Part shown: positions 39,768 to 49,019 of the stretch, piece after piece
How positions within the stretch are numbered: position 1 is the first letter of the stretch
Layout of the letters: every line of letters begins with the position of its first letter
Assembly: GCA_937143345.1 (NCBI GenBank)
Contig: CAKZRD010000004.1
Span: 1 to 52,132 of the forward strand
Direction of reading: 5' to 3'
Origin: an uncultured archaeon
Lineage (GTDB): Archaea > Nanobdellota > Nanobdellia > Pacearchaeales > GW2011-AR1
Length of the DNA stretch: 52,132 nucleotides
Notes under the pieces: model-generated
What the model saw: the letters and a program-made list of their open reading frames with translations, nothing else
Told to the model about the DNA's origin: nothing
Database searches by the model: none
Position numbers and translations under genes: made by a program

Positions 39768-42700
39768 AAAACAAATAAGAAGTTTGGGATTCAAATTAAT
39801 GAGTCCAGAAGAAATAAAGAAAATAGCAGTTGTTAAAGTTGTTACACCAGAACTTTATGATGTAGATGGTTATCCTGTAGACGGTGGTTTGATGGATTTA
39901 AAGATGGGTGCAATTGATCCAGGAGTTAGGTGTAGAACTTGTGGAGGAAAATTAAAAGAGTGTTTAGGGCATCCTGGAATGATAGAGTTGGCTAGACCAG
40001 TATTACACATAAAATACATTAATGTTATTGAAAGTTTGTTAAAAAGTTGTTGTGCTTCTTGTGGGAAAGTTCTTTTGACAGAAGAAGAAAGAAATAAAAT
40101 TAAAATTTTAAAAGATAGAATAAAAAAAGCAAAAAATGCAAAAAAATGTCCTTTTTGCGAGTTTATTAAAGAGGAAATAAAATTCGAAAAACCTTCTTTT
40201 TTCTTTTTGAATAAAAAAAGATTAAATCCTGAAGAAATAAGAGAAAGACTTCAAAAAATTGATGCAGAATCATTAAATATTTTAGGAATTAATCCAGAAA
40301 TTTTCAGGCCAGAGTGGGCTGTTTTAACATATCTTTTAGTCCCACCTGTTACAGTTAGACCATCCATTACTCTCGAAAGTGGCGAGAGAAGTGAAGACGA
40401 TATAACTCATAAATTATCTGATATAATAAGGGCAAATCAAAGATTATGGGAAAATTTAAATGCCGGAGCTCCAGAAGTTATCATTGAGGATTTATGGGAT
40501 TTGCTACAATATCATGTTACAACTTTTTTTGATAACTCAATTGCAAAAATACCTCCAGCAAGACATAGAAGTGGTCAGCCATTAAAAACAATAACTGAAA
40601 GAATTAAAGGAAAAGAAGGCAGAATAAGAAAAAATCTTGCTGGAAAAAGAGTTAATTTTTCTGCTAGAACAGCAATTTCTCCAGATCCAAAAATAAATAT
40701 AGACGAATTGGGTGTTCCTTTCGATGTAGCTAAAATTATTACTGTCAATGAAAAAGTAACAAAATACAATATAGATTTTATTAAAGAGATGATACTTAGT
40801 GATGGATATCCAAAAGTTTTAAACATTGTTAGGCCGGATGGAAAGAAAAAGAAAGTTATTGAAGAATTAAAAGAAGAATTGTCTAAAGAAATTGAAATCG
40901 GTTATTCTGTAGACAGGACTTTAATGGATGGAGATATTGTTTTATTTAATAGACATCCTTCCTTACATAGAGCTTCAATAATGGCTCATTATGTGAGGAT
41001 TTTATTTGGAAGAACTTTTAGATTACATCCTGCTGTTTGTCCTCCATACAATGCAGACTTCGATGGTGATGAGATGAATATTCACGGACCTCAAACAGAA
41101 GAAGCAAGATCAGAAGCAAAATATCTTTTGTCTGTTGAAAATTCTTTAATTTCTCCAAAGAACAATATGAATCTTTTAGGATGTAATGACGATGCAATAT
41201 TAGGAAATTATATTCTAACAAGAAAAAAATTTTCTCCAGAGGAAGCAAAACAACTTTATTATTCTTCTGTTAAATGTCCAGTAAAAATAAAAAAAGAAAT
41301 AGATGGAGAAAGTTTGTTTATGAAAGTCGTAGGTGATAATATAAAAATAAAAAGCGATATAAAAAATACAAAAAATATTACTTCTGAAGAGGGTGAAATA
41401 ATAAAAGAGATTGACAAATTTTTAGATGATAGAAAAGAAGTTTTAAGAATTATTGAAAGAATATATGATCTTGGAGCAACATTTTTGTCTAGGAATGGTT
41501 TTACTATTTCTCTTCATGATTTGTCCGTAGATGAAAAAATAAAAAAAGAGACGAAAGAAATTCTTGAGAAAGCTAATAAAAAAGTTTTAGAAATTATAGA
41601 ACAATACAATAATAAGACATTAGAAAGATTACCAAGTAAAACTCTTGAAGAAACAAGAGAAATAAAAATTTTGCAGGTTTTAAATTCTGTTAGAAGCGAT
41701 ATTGGTAAAATTGTTAAAGAAAAGTTTCCTAAGGAAAATCTTGCGAATCAAATGATAACATCTAAGGCTAGAGGGAATATTTTAAACATTACACAACTTT
41801 CTTGTTTAGTTGGGCAACAAGTTCTAAATGGAAGAAGAATAAACTTTGGTTATAAGGATAGATCATTAAGCTTCTTTGAAAAAGGAGATTTAAGTCCGAG
41901 GGCCAATGGATTTATAGAAAGTTCTTTTATCGAAGGTCTTGAGCCAGACGAGTTTTTTTTCGGAGCGATAACTGGAAGAGACGCTATGATGGATACAGCT
42001 TTAAGAACACCTAAATCAGGTTATCTTTACAGAAGATTAGTTTCAGCTTTGCAGGATTTAATTGTTGAATACGATGGAACAATAAGAGATGCTTCTGACA
42101 ACATAATTCAGTTTTCTTTCGGTGGAGACGGTTTAGATGTCCAGGGCTTACATAAAAAACAAAAGCTAATTCCAGGAGAGGCTATCGGTGTTGTCACTGC
42201 CCAATCATTCGGTGAAAGCTCCACACAAATGGTTTTAAATGTTTTTCACTCTGCCGGAGTTGCTGAAATGCAGGTTACACAAGGTTTGCCTCGTCTAATT
42301 GAAATTTTAGATGCAAGAAAAGAACCATCTACTCCTGTAATGGAAATTTATCTTGATTCAGAAAATAATAATGAAAAAGATGCTAAGAAAATTGCTGAAA
42401 GAATAAAAGAATTAAAAATTGAAGAGATAATTTCTGAGATAATTATTGATTTTTCTTCAAATAGTTTAGAAATATTTTTAGACAAGGACGCTATGAGAAG
42501 AGCAAATGTCTCAACAGAAAAAATTAAGGAAGCAATAAAGGAAAAATCAATTTCTTTAAAAGAAAAGGATAATTCAATTTTAGTAACTCTTAAAGAAAAT
42601 TTAGATTTTAAGAAGTTATACAAAATGAAAGAAAAAATAAAAAAGCTTCAAATTTCCGGAATAAAAGGAATAGATCAGGTTTTGTTAGTAAAAAAAGAAA

Positions 42701-43170
42701 AAGATTATGTTATTTTAACTTCCGGTTCTAATTTAAAAGAAGTTATTAAAGTTAAAGGCATAGATAAAAATAAAGTTTTCACAAATAATATACATGAAAT
42801 AAGAGAAGTTTTTGGGATAGAGGTAGCAAGACAAGTAATAATCAACGAAATACAAAAAGTTTTAATCTCACAAGGTCTCGACATCGATTATAGACATATT
42901 TCTCTTGTTGCTGATTCTATGACTTCTTTCGGAGTTGTAAAAGGTGTTACAAGAGTAGGAATTATTTCTAATAAAAGTTCTATTCTTGCTAGAGCTTGTT
43001 TTGAAACTCCAGACAAGCATTTTATTAATACTACTAAGACAGGGAAGAAAGACGATTTAACTTCTGTAGTAGAAAATGTTATGTTAAATCAAACAGTTCC
43101 TGTAGGAACTTGTCTCCCAGGTCTTTTAGTAAAAGTTAAAGGTAAATTATCAGTGAAGAGTGAAAAATGA
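39754..43170 (+). CDS. rpoA: DNA-directed RNA polymerase subunit A, A' and A'' fused
   Basis: The largest subunit is encoded as one 1138-aa protein. The A' part has zinc ligands CRTCGGKLKECLGHPG and CCASCGK, and the catalytic YNADFDGDEMN (about residue 433). The A'' part follows without a break from about residue 800: 'GEAIGVVTAQSFGESSTQMVLNVFHSAGVAEMQVTQGLPRLIEILDARKEPSTP' and 'SMTSFGVVKGVTRVGI'. The track starts at a TTG (39718); I prefer ATG 39754, with AGAGGGA six bases before it, starting MEIIKKQIRSLGFKLMSPEE. Most archaea split A' from A''. The fused total is shorter than usual (about 1270). Confidence 0.95.
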   Translation: MEIIKKQIRSLGFKLMSPEEIKKIAVVKVVTPELYDVDGYPVDGGLMDLKMGAIDPGVRCRTCGGKLKECLGHPGMIELARPVLHIKYINVIESLLKSCCASCGKVLLTEEERNKIKILKDRIKKAKNAKKCPFCEFIKEEIKFEKPSFFFLNKKRLNPEEIRERLQKIDAESLNILGINPEIFRPEWAVLTYLLVPPVTVRPSITLESGERSEDDITHKLSDIIRANQRLWENLNAGAPEVIIEDLWDLLQYHVTTFFDNSIAKIPPARHRSGQPLKTITERIKGKEGRIRKNLAGKRVNFSARTAISPDPKINIDELGVPFDVAKIITVNEKVTKYNIDFIKEMILSDGYPKVLNIVRPDGKKKKVIEELKEELSKEIEIGYSVDRTLMDGDIVLFNRHPSLHRASIMAHYVRILFGRTFRLHPAVCPPYNADFDGDEMNIHGPQTEEARSEAKYLLSVENSLISPKNNMNLLGCNDDAILGNYILTRKKFSPEEAKQLYYSSVKCPVKIKKEIDGESLFMKVVGDNIKIKSDIKNTKNITSEEGEIIKEIDKFLDDRKEVLRIIERIYDLGATFLSRNGFTISLHDLSVDEKIKKETKEILEKANKKVLEIIEQYNNKTLERLPSKTLEETREIKILQVLNSVRSDIGKIVKEKFPKENLANQMITSKARGNILNITQLSCLVGQQVLNGRRINFGYKDRSLSFFEKGDLSPRANGFIESSFIEGLEPDEFFFGAITGRDAMMDTALRTPKSGYLYRRLVSALQDLIVEYDGTIRDASDNIIQFSFGGDGLDVQGLHKKQKLIPGEAIGVVTAQSFGESSTQMVLNVFHSAGVAEMQVTQGLPRLIEILDARKEPSTPVMEIYLDSENNNEKDAKKIAERIKELKIEEIISEIIIDFSSNSLEIFLDKDAMRRANVSTEKIKEAIKEKSISLKEKDNSILVTLKENLDFKKLYKMKEKIKKLQISGIKGIDQVLLVKKEKDYVILTSGSNLKEVIKVKGIDKNKVFTNNIHEIREVFGIEVARQVIINEIQKVLISQGLDIDYRHISLVADSMTSFGVVKGVTRVGIISNKSSILARACFETPDKHFINTTKTGKKDDLTSVVENVMLNQTVPVGTCLPGLLVKVKGKLSVKSEK

Positions 43171-43409
43171 GTTTTAAAGAATTAAAAGAAAATTATCTCA
43201 ACAAAAGATTAATCTTTGGTATTCGTGAAACTATAAAAAATGCGAAAAAAACAAAAAAATATAAAGTTTTTGTTTCTAAAGATGCAAGAGAGGAAACAAT
43301 AAAAAAATTAGAAGAAAATAAAATAAATTTTGAGTTTACAAAACCAAAAGAAGAAGTTGCCAAAGAGTTAAATCTAAAATTTTTATCAGAGGTTTATTTT
43401 ATAAAATAA
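43167..43409 (+). CDS. rpl30e: Large ribosomal subunit protein eL30
   Basis: The 80-aa L7Ae-like protein ('KRLIFGIRETIKNAKKTKKYKVFVSKDAREETIKKLEENKINFEF...KELNLKFLSEVYFIK') sits exactly where eL30 is found in archaea, after rpoA and before nusA. It overlaps rpoA by ATGA. It is shorter than the usual 95-105 aa. Confidence 0.85.
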   Translation: MSFKELKENYLNKRLIFGIRETIKNAKKTKKYKVFVSKDAREETIKKLEENKINFEFTKPKEEVAKELNLKFLSEVYFIK

Positions 43410-43410
43410 T

Positions 43411-43833
43411 ATGAAGATAAATTTAAGTCTAAATTCTATCAGATATTTAAATCTTTTAGAAAAAATTTCTAGAGTTAAAGCCAAAAATTGCTTTTTTTAT
43501 AATAATTCTCTTATTTTTATAATTGAAAAAAAAGATTTTTCGAAAGCAATCGGAAAAAACGGAAAAAATATGAAAATATTAAGTTCAATATTAAAAAAAA
43601 GAGTTCGTCTGATATTTTTTCCAAAGAATAAAAAAGAAATAGAAAATTTTTTTGTGGAGCTTGTAAAACCAATAAAATTAGAAGAAATTAAATTAAAAAA
43701 TAATGAACTTTTTGTTAAAGGAGGATTAGAAGAGAGATCAATTATTATCGGAAGAAATAGAAAGGGAGAAAAAGAGATTTTAAGTATATTAAATGATTTT
43801 TTTGGTATAAAAAAAATAAATTTTATCAAATAG
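43411..43833 (+). CDS. nusA: NusA-like KH-domain transcription factor
   Basis: The 140-aa protein has two KH domains, the first with 'FSKAIGKNGKNMKILSSILKKRVRLIFFP' and the second with 'RSIIIGRNRKGEKEILSILNDFFGIKKINFI'. Archaeal NusA lacks the N-terminal and S1 domains of bacterial NusA and lies in the rpoA-rpl30e-nusA-rps12 order, as here. Confidence 0.92.
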   Translation: MKINLSLNSIRYLNLLEKISRVKAKNCFFYNNSLIFIIEKKDFSKAIGKNGKNMKILSSILKKRVRLIFFPKNKKEIENFFVELVKPIKLEEIKLKNNELFVKGGLEERSIIIGRNRKGEKEILSILNDFFGIKKINFIK

Positions 43834-43839
43834 GAAAAT

Positions 43840-43848
43840 TTTTAAATA
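43840..43848 (+). promoter_or_regulatory. TATA box of rps12-rps7
   Basis: AATTTTTAAATAAAC contains TTTTAAATA 20-28 nt before the rps12 ATG at 43868, suggesting an internal leaderless promoter after nusA. Confidence 0.5.
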
Positions 43849-43867
43849 AACAAAAAAACAAATTGTT

Positions 43868-44284
43868 ATGGGATTAGTAAACGCAAGAAAATTAACTAAC
43901 ATAAGAAAAAAGAATCTAAAAAACCAGAAAGCATTTAGGAGAAAGAAATTAAAAATTAAATCAGATCCATTAAAAGGAAGTTCACAAGCAAAAGGAATAG
44001 TTGTTTCTAAATTTCAGATTGAAGCTAAACAGCCGAATTCTGCTTTAAGAAAATGTTGTAGGGTTCAATTAAAAAAAACAGGTCAAATTGTCGGAGCTTT
44101 TATTCCTGGAAATCTTGCCCAAAAATTTATTGATGAACACGATGAAGTTATAATAGAAAAAATTGGTGGAAAACAAGGAAAAACGAAAGGCGATCTTTCT
44201 GGAATAAGATATCAAGTTATTAAAGTAAACGACCAACCATTAAGACTGCTATGGAAGGGTAGAATAGAAAAAGGTAGAAGATGA
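43868..44284 (+). CDS. rps12: Small ribosomal subunit protein uS12
   Basis: The 138-aa protein has the universal uS12 loop 'AKQPNSALRKCCRVQLKKTGQIVGAFIPG' and 'HDEVIIEKIGGKQGKTKGDLSGIRYQVIKVND' in the archaeal/eukaryotic form. It overlaps rps7 by ATGA. Confidence 0.97.
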   Translation: MGLVNARKLTNIRKKNLKNQKAFRRKKLKIKSDPLKGSSQAKGIVVSKFQIEAKQPNSALRKCCRVQLKKTGQIVGAFIPGNLAQKFIDEHDEVIIEKIGGKQGKTKGDLSGIRYQVIKVNDQPLRLLWKGRIEKGRR

Positions 44285-44874
44285 AATTTAAAATTTTCGG
44301 AAAATACGAAACAGAAAACATCCAAGTTAATGATTTTGGATTAAAAAAAGTTATTAATTTAAAACCGAAATTAGTTTTAAAATCACATGGAAGAATAAAG
44401 TTTGATCCATCAAAATCAAAAGTAAACGTTGTTGAAAGATTAATAAATCTTCTTCAGGTTCCAGGTTCTAGAAGTAAAAAACATAGAATAATAACAAGTT
44501 GGCAAACAGGTAAGTTTTCAAAAAGCACTAAAATAGTTCTTGATGCGTTTAAATTAATCGAAGAAAAAACAAAAAAAAACCCTATCGAAGTTTTTGTTAA
44601 AGCAATAGAAAATACTTCTCCAAGAGACGAAGTTACTTCTATAGAATACGGTGGAGCAAGATATCCTAAAGCAGTCGATATTTCTCCAAGGAGAAGAGTT
44701 AATCTTGCTTTAAGGTTTATTGTTAATGGAGCATATGATAAAGCATTTGGAAAAAAAGTGACTATTGCAGAAGCATTAGCAAAAGAAATAATGGATTCCG
44801 CCGAAAATTCCGGTGAAAGTTATGCTGTTCAAAAAAAGAACGATTTAGAAAAACAGGCAGATTCTGCTAGATAA
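44281..44874 (+). CDS. rps7: Small ribosomal subunit protein uS7
   Basis: The 197-aa protein shows archaeal uS7 motifs: 'NVVERLINLLQVPGSRSKKHRI', 'NPIEVFVKAIENTSPRDEVTSIEYGGARYPKAVDISPRRRVNLALRFI' and 'IAEALAKEIMDSAENS'. It closes the rpoH-to-rps7 cluster. No EF-2 gene follows, unlike in many archaea; thyA comes next. Confidence 0.97.
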   Translation: MKFKIFGKYETENIQVNDFGLKKVINLKPKLVLKSHGRIKFDPSKSKVNVVERLINLLQVPGSRSKKHRIITSWQTGKFSKSTKIVLDAFKLIEEKTKKNPIEVFVKAIENTSPRDEVTSIEYGGARYPKAVDISPRRRVNLALRFIVNGAYDKAFGKKVTIAEALAKEIMDSAENSGESYAVQKKNDLEKQADSAR

Positions 44875-44896
44875 AGTATATTTTTTTTAATAATCT

Positions 44897-44906
44897 TATT
44901 TAAAAA
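44897..44906 (+). promoter_or_regulatory. TATA box of thyA-folA
   Basis: CTTATTTAAAAACTG has its core 22-31 nt before the thyA ATG at 44928. No NrdR-box-like site was seen here. Confidence 0.5.
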
Positions 44907-44927
44907 CTGAAAAAGAGATTTTGTTTT

Positions 44928-45794
44928 ATGAAGGAATATTTAAGAATTTTAAGAAAAGTTGTTGAAGAAGGAAAAAGAAAAAAAACACGAACCGGTATTG
45001 ATAGTTTTTCTTTAGAAGGTTGTATTTTTGAACACGATATGTCAAGAGGTTTTCCTTTATTGACTACAAAAAAAATGTCTGCAAAATCAATCATGGTTGA
45101 ATTAGAAGGATTTATCAAAGGGATTACAGACAAAAGATGGTATCAGGAAAGAGGTTGTACAATTTGGGATGAATGGTGTAACCCTTTAATAGTCCCATAT
45201 GGTCAAGACGAAGAAACAAAAAGAAAAATGAAGGAAGAAAGAGATTTAGGTCCTATTTATGGTTTCCAATGGAGACATTTTGGAGCAAAATACGAAGGTT
45301 ATGACAAAGATTATACCCGACAAGGATTCGATCAATTAAAAAATCTTTTGGATATTTTAGAAAAAGAACCACATAGCAGAAGGATGATTGTGAGTAGTTG
45401 GAATCCATTAGATTTGGACAAAATGGCTTTACCGCCTTGTCATTATTGTTTTCAAGTTATTGTAGAAGGAAAAAAATTAAATCTTTTATGGAACCAGAGA
45501 TCAATAGATGTTCCGTTAGGTTTACCTTTCAATATAGCAAGTTATGGATTGCTTCTGCATTTATTAGCAAGACAGTTTTCTTTTGAAGAAGGAAAATTAA
45601 TTGGTTTTTTAGGAGATATTCATATTTATGAAAATCAATTAGAGATAGCAAAAGAACAATTAAAAAGAGAACCACTTGAATTACCAAGAGTTCAAACAGA
45701 AGGACCTCTTTCTGTTTTGGAATGGGAGCATAAAAATACAACTTTTTTAGATTACAAATCACACAATAAATTAAGTTATCCCATCGCGATATGA
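44928..45794 (+). CDS. thyA: Thymidylate synthase ThyA
   Basis: The 288-aa enzyme methylates dUMP to dTMP with methylene-tetrahydrofolate. 'RTGIDSFSLEGCIFEHDMSRGFPLLTTKKM' and 'RDLGPIYGFQWRHFGA' are present, with the nucleophile Cys in 'ALPPCHYCFQVIV' (about residue 170), 'LWNQRSIDVPLGLPFNIASYGLLLHLLA' and 'GDIHIYENQLEIAKEQL'. This folate-dependent form is uncommon in archaea, where ThyX or a pterin-type ThyA is more usual. It overlaps folA by ATGA. Confidence 0.97.
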   Translation: MKEYLRILRKVVEEGKRKKTRTGIDSFSLEGCIFEHDMSRGFPLLTTKKMSAKSIMVELEGFIKGITDKRWYQERGCTIWDEWCNPLIVPYGQDEETKRKMKEERDLGPIYGFQWRHFGAKYEGYDKDYTRQGFDQLKNLLDILEKEPHSRRMIVSSWNPLDLDKMALPPCHYCFQVIVEGKKLNLLWNQRSIDVPLGLPFNIASYGLLLHLLARQFSFEEGKLIGFLGDIHIYENQLEIAKEQLKREPLELPRVQTEGPLSVLEWEHKNTTFLDYKSHNKLSYPIAI

Positions 45795-46258
45795 AAGAAC
45801 TTGTTTTAATAGTAGCAGTTTCAGAAAATAATGTTATTGGTTTTAATGGAAAAATTCCCTGGTTTATCCAAGAAGATCTCAAAAGATTTAGAAATTTAAC
45901 TCTTGGAAATAGCGTCGTTATGGGTAGAAAAACTTTTGAATCCATCGGAAAACCATTAGAAAAAAGACAAAATATTGTTTTAACAGAAAGAAATGACTTT
46001 TTTTACGAAGGCATTGAAATAGCACATTCTTTAGATGAAGCTTTAAGATTAGCCAACAGAGAAAAAGTTTTTTTTATAGGTGGGAGAAAAGTTTATGAAA
46101 ATGCATTAAATGTTGTAGACAGAATGGAGATAACTTTAGTAAGAGGAAGTTATGAAGGAGATATTTTTTTTCCGAGAATAAATTACGAAGATTGGTTGGA
46201 AAAAACAAGATTAGATAAAGAAGGTTATTCTTTTTTAACCTATATAAGAAAAAAATAA
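45791..46258 (+). CDS. folA: Dihydrofolate reductase FolA
   Basis: The 155-aa enzyme regenerates tetrahydrofolate from the dihydrofolate released by ThyA. Motifs are 'LIVAVSENNVIGFNGKIPWFIQEDLKRFRNLTLGNSVVMGRKTFESIGKPL' with the Trp of IPW and the catalytic acidic residue (E28/D29 region), 'VFFIGGRKVYENAL' and 'VDRMEITLVRGSYEGDIFFP'. The thyA-folA pair is the bacterial arrangement and was probably acquired together. About 196 bp with no visible gene follows. Confidence 0.96.
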   Translation: MKELVLIVAVSENNVIGFNGKIPWFIQEDLKRFRNLTLGNSVVMGRKTFESIGKPLEKRQNIVLTERNDFFYEGIEIAHSLDEALRLANREKVFFIGGRKVYENALNVVDRMEITLVRGSYEGDIFFPRINYEDWLEKTRLDKEGYSFLTYIRKK

Positions 46259-46454
46259 CTCACAGGTTTATTGTTTTCGGAAGAATTAACGAGAATAGAA
46301 AATGCTTAAAAATAAAAAAAGGTATATTTTATTTAAAAAAATTCTTATTTAAGATTAGAAATTCTTTAAGAGATCTGTAAAGGAAGAAAAAATTTCGTTT
46401 AAAAACCAAAGATTTAAAAAGATAAAATTGTAAAAATAATTATTCTTGATTCTT

Positions 46455-47120
46455 ATGGAAGAGGAATTAAAAAATTCAATATTAAAAACAGGCACTAGTA
46501 TAGTTGGTATAGTTTGTAAAGAAGGAGTTGTTTTAGCTGGAGATAGAAAAGTTACTGCCGGGGGTCATATTATTATGAATAAAAACACAAAAAAAGTTGT
46601 TCAGATAAATAATTATCTTGTTTTGGCAGCTACAGGTTCTGCTTCAGATATTGAGATGCTAAGAAAAATTGTTTCTGCTGAGCTTAAATTAAAAGAATTA
46701 AGAGACAGAAAAAGGCCTTCTGTTAAAGAAGCTGTTAATTTAATTGCTATGATTTCGTATAGAAATATCAGACAACCTTCTATGATTCCTTTTATTGCTG
46801 GAACTCTTGTTGCAGGATATAACGAAAATGGAAGTGTAGAACTTTATACTATCGAACCGGCAGGAAGTGCAATAAAAGTTGAAGATTACGATGCAAATTT
46901 TTCTTCAGGAATGCCTTATATTTTAGGTTTGCTGGAAAGACAATATAAAAAGAATATATCAATAGAAGAGGGAATTAAATTAGCTATAGAATCAATTAAA
47001 GCATCTTCTGAAAGAGACACTGGTTCTGGTTATGGTATCGATGTTTTTGTAATAACAAAAGAAGGAATAAAACAAGTATCAAAACAAAAAGCTTCTTTTG
47101 AATACAGAGAAGAAAACTGA
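46455..47120 (+). CDS. psmB: Proteasome beta subunit
   Basis: The track starts at a TTG (46446); the ATG at 46455 (MEEELKNSILKTG) is preferred, giving 221 aa. A 13-residue propeptide ends in Gly, so the mature N-terminus is the catalytic Thr of 'TSIVGIVCKEGVVLAGDRKVT'. The active-site Asp (AGDRK) and Lys (IIMNKNTKKV) are in place, as is 'SSERDTGSGYGIDVFVI'. It forms the inner rings of the 20S proteasome; the alpha subunit is not in this window. aCPSF1 starts 6 nt downstream. Confidence 0.96.
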   Translation: MEEELKNSILKTGTSIVGIVCKEGVVLAGDRKVTAGGHIIMNKNTKKVVQINNYLVLAATGSASDIEMLRKIVSAELKLKELRDRKRPSVKEAVNLIAMISYRNIRQPSMIPFIAGTLVAGYNENGSVELYTIEPAGSAIKVEDYDANFSSGMPYILGLLERQYKKNISIEEGIKLAIESIKASSERDTGSGYGIDVFVITKEGIKQVSKQKASFEYREEN

Positions 47121-47126
47121 TTTTTA

Positions 47127-49019
47127 ATGGGAGACATTCTTAAAAACATAGAGGAAGAATTGCCAAAAGGAGTAATCGAAAACTCTTTTTTTGAAGGCGC
47201 TAATATAGTTATTTATACAAAAAATAAAAATTTCTTTTTAGAAGGAGAAGCAAATATTCGTGAAGCAGTAAATAAGTTTAAAAAAAGAATAGAATTAAGA
47301 GCATCAGAAGAAATTCTTTTAGAAAAAGAAAAAGCAGAACAAACGATTCGTTCTTTAATTCCTTCAGAAGCAGAGCTAACACAAATAATCTTCGATATTC
47401 AAAGAAGTATCGTTATTATCGAGGCAAAAAAACCTGGAAATGTCATAGGAAAAAATGGGGAATTATTGAAAGAGATAAGGAATAATACATTTTGGTTTCC
47501 AGTAGTTCAAAGAAGCCCAATAATAAATTCAAAAATAACCGAAAGTATTCGTTCTGTTCTTTATTTAAATAATAATCAACGAAAGAAATTTCTTAACGAC
47601 ATAGGTAAAAAAATTTATAAGGAATGGGATCCTTCAAAATTAGACGAATGGGTAAGATTAACTTTTTTGGGAAGTGGAAGACAGGTTGGTAGGAGTTCTC
47701 TTTTATTACAAACGCCACAAACAAGCATTTTAATAGATTGCGGAATAGATGTTTCTGCTCAGAATAGTGATAGATTTCCTATATTTAACGCTCCAGAATT
47801 CGATATAAATAAAATTGACGCGATAGTACTTTCTCATGCGCATTTAGATCATTCAGGTTTAATTCCTTATTTATACCGAATGGGTTACAAGGGGCCTGTG
47901 TATATGACAACCCCAACAAGAGATTTAGCTGCTCTTTTAGCATTAGATTTAATTGGTGTTTCTTATAAACAAGCTTCGACACCCCTCTTTTCTTCTTCAG
48001 ATGTTTCTGAGATGATTAAACATTCTATCTGTTTAAATTTTAATGAAGTTACAGATATAGCTCCTGATGTAAGAATAACATTTTACAATTCAGGACATAC
48101 TCTTGGAAGTGCTATGATTCATTTTAATATAGGAAATGGTTTACATAATTTTGTTTATACAGGAGATTTAAAATTTGGAAAATCACTTCTTTTAGATCCA
48201 GCAGTTTCTCATTTTCCGAGAGTTGAAACCTTACTTATAGAGTCAACTTATGGAGCGAAAAATAATGTTTTTCCATCGAGAAAAGAAACAGAAGAAGATT
48301 TAATTGAATTTATAAAAAAAGTTAGTTCGAGAGGGGGAAAAGTCTTAATTCCGGAACTTGGTTTAGGAAGAGCACAAGAGACGATGCTTGTTTTAGAAAA
48401 TGCAATTAAAGAAGGAAAATTAGAAAAAATTCCTATTTATATAGATGGAATGATATGGGATATAAATGCCATTCACACAGTTTATCCAGAGTTTTTATCT
48501 AGGAATGTAATGAGCTCAATTTTTCAAGATAACAATCCATTTACATCAGAAATCTTCAAACAAGTTGGTTCTGCTCAGGAAAGAAAAAAAGTTATTGAAG
48601 AACCTAATCCGTCTGTTATTTTAGCAACATCCGGAATGCTTGTTGGAGGCGCTTCCGTCGAATATTTCAGAGAAATTGCAGACAATGAAAAAAACGGAGT
48701 ATGCTTTGTTTGTTATCAGGGAGCTGGTTCTTTAGGAAGGCAGGTTCAAGAAGGTTTAAAAGAAACAAATTTTATTGTCGATGGAAAAGAAGAAACAGTT
48801 CCTATAAAATTAGAGGTTAAAACAATAGAAGGTTTTTCTGCACATAGTTCAAGAAGTGAATTAATGGCTTTTATTTCAAGGATAAATCCAAAACCTAAAA
48901 GAATATTAATAAATCATGGTGAACAATCAAGAAGTTTGGATCTTGCTTCCTCTATTTATAAATCTTTTAAAATAGAAACTGTTGTTCCGAGAAATCTAGA
49001 TGCTATAAGGTTAAGATGA
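47127..49019 (+). CDS. Archaeal CPSF1-type beta-CASP ribonuclease (FttA/aCPSF1)
   Basis: The 630-aa protein has two N-terminal KH domains (about 1-150, 'PGNVIGKNGELLKEI'), a metallo-beta-lactamase domain with 'VLSHAHLDHSGLIPYL' (about 234-250) and the beta-CASP insert ('GKVLIPELGLGRAQETMLVLE', 'ILATSGMLVGGASVEYF', 'EGFSAHSSRSELM'). This enzyme cleaves RNA 3' ends and terminates archaeal transcription. The neighbour psmB is a common partner in archaea. Its stop overlaps the presenilin-like gene by ATGA. Confidence 0.96.
   Translation: MGDILKNIEEELPKGVIENSFFEGANIVIYTKNKNFFLEGEANIREAVNKFKKRIELRASEEILLEKEKAEQTIRSLIPSEAELTQIIFDIQRSIVIIEAKKPGNVIGKNGELLKEIRNNTFWFPVVQRSPIINSKITESIRSVLYLNNNQRKKFLNDIGKKIYKEWDPSKLDEWVRLTFLGSGRQVGRSSLLLQTPQTSILIDCGIDVSAQNSDRFPIFNAPEFDINKIDAIVLSHAHLDHSGLIPYLYRMGYKGPVYMTTPTRDLAALLALDLIGVSYKQASTPLFSSSDVSEMIKHSICLNFNEVTDIAPDVRITFYNSGHTLGSAMIHFNIGNGLHNFVYTGDLKFGKSLLLDPAVSHFPRVETLLIESTYGAKNNVFPSRKETEEDLIEFIKKVSSRGGKVLIPELGLGRAQETMLVLENAIKEGKLEKIPIYIDGMIWDINAIHTVYPEFLSRNVMSSIFQDNNPFTSEIFKQVGSAQERKKVIEEPNPSVILATSGMLVGGASVEYFREIADNEKNGVCFVCYQGAGSLGRQVQEGLKETNFIVDGKEETVPIKLEVKTIEGFSAHSSRSELMAFISRINPKPKRILINHGEQSRSLDLASSIYKSFKIETVVPRNLDAIRLR

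Noticed and set aside
44875-44927. NrdR boxes in front of thyA
   Set aside because: No sequence resembling the 16-bp consensus; only a TATA element is visible.
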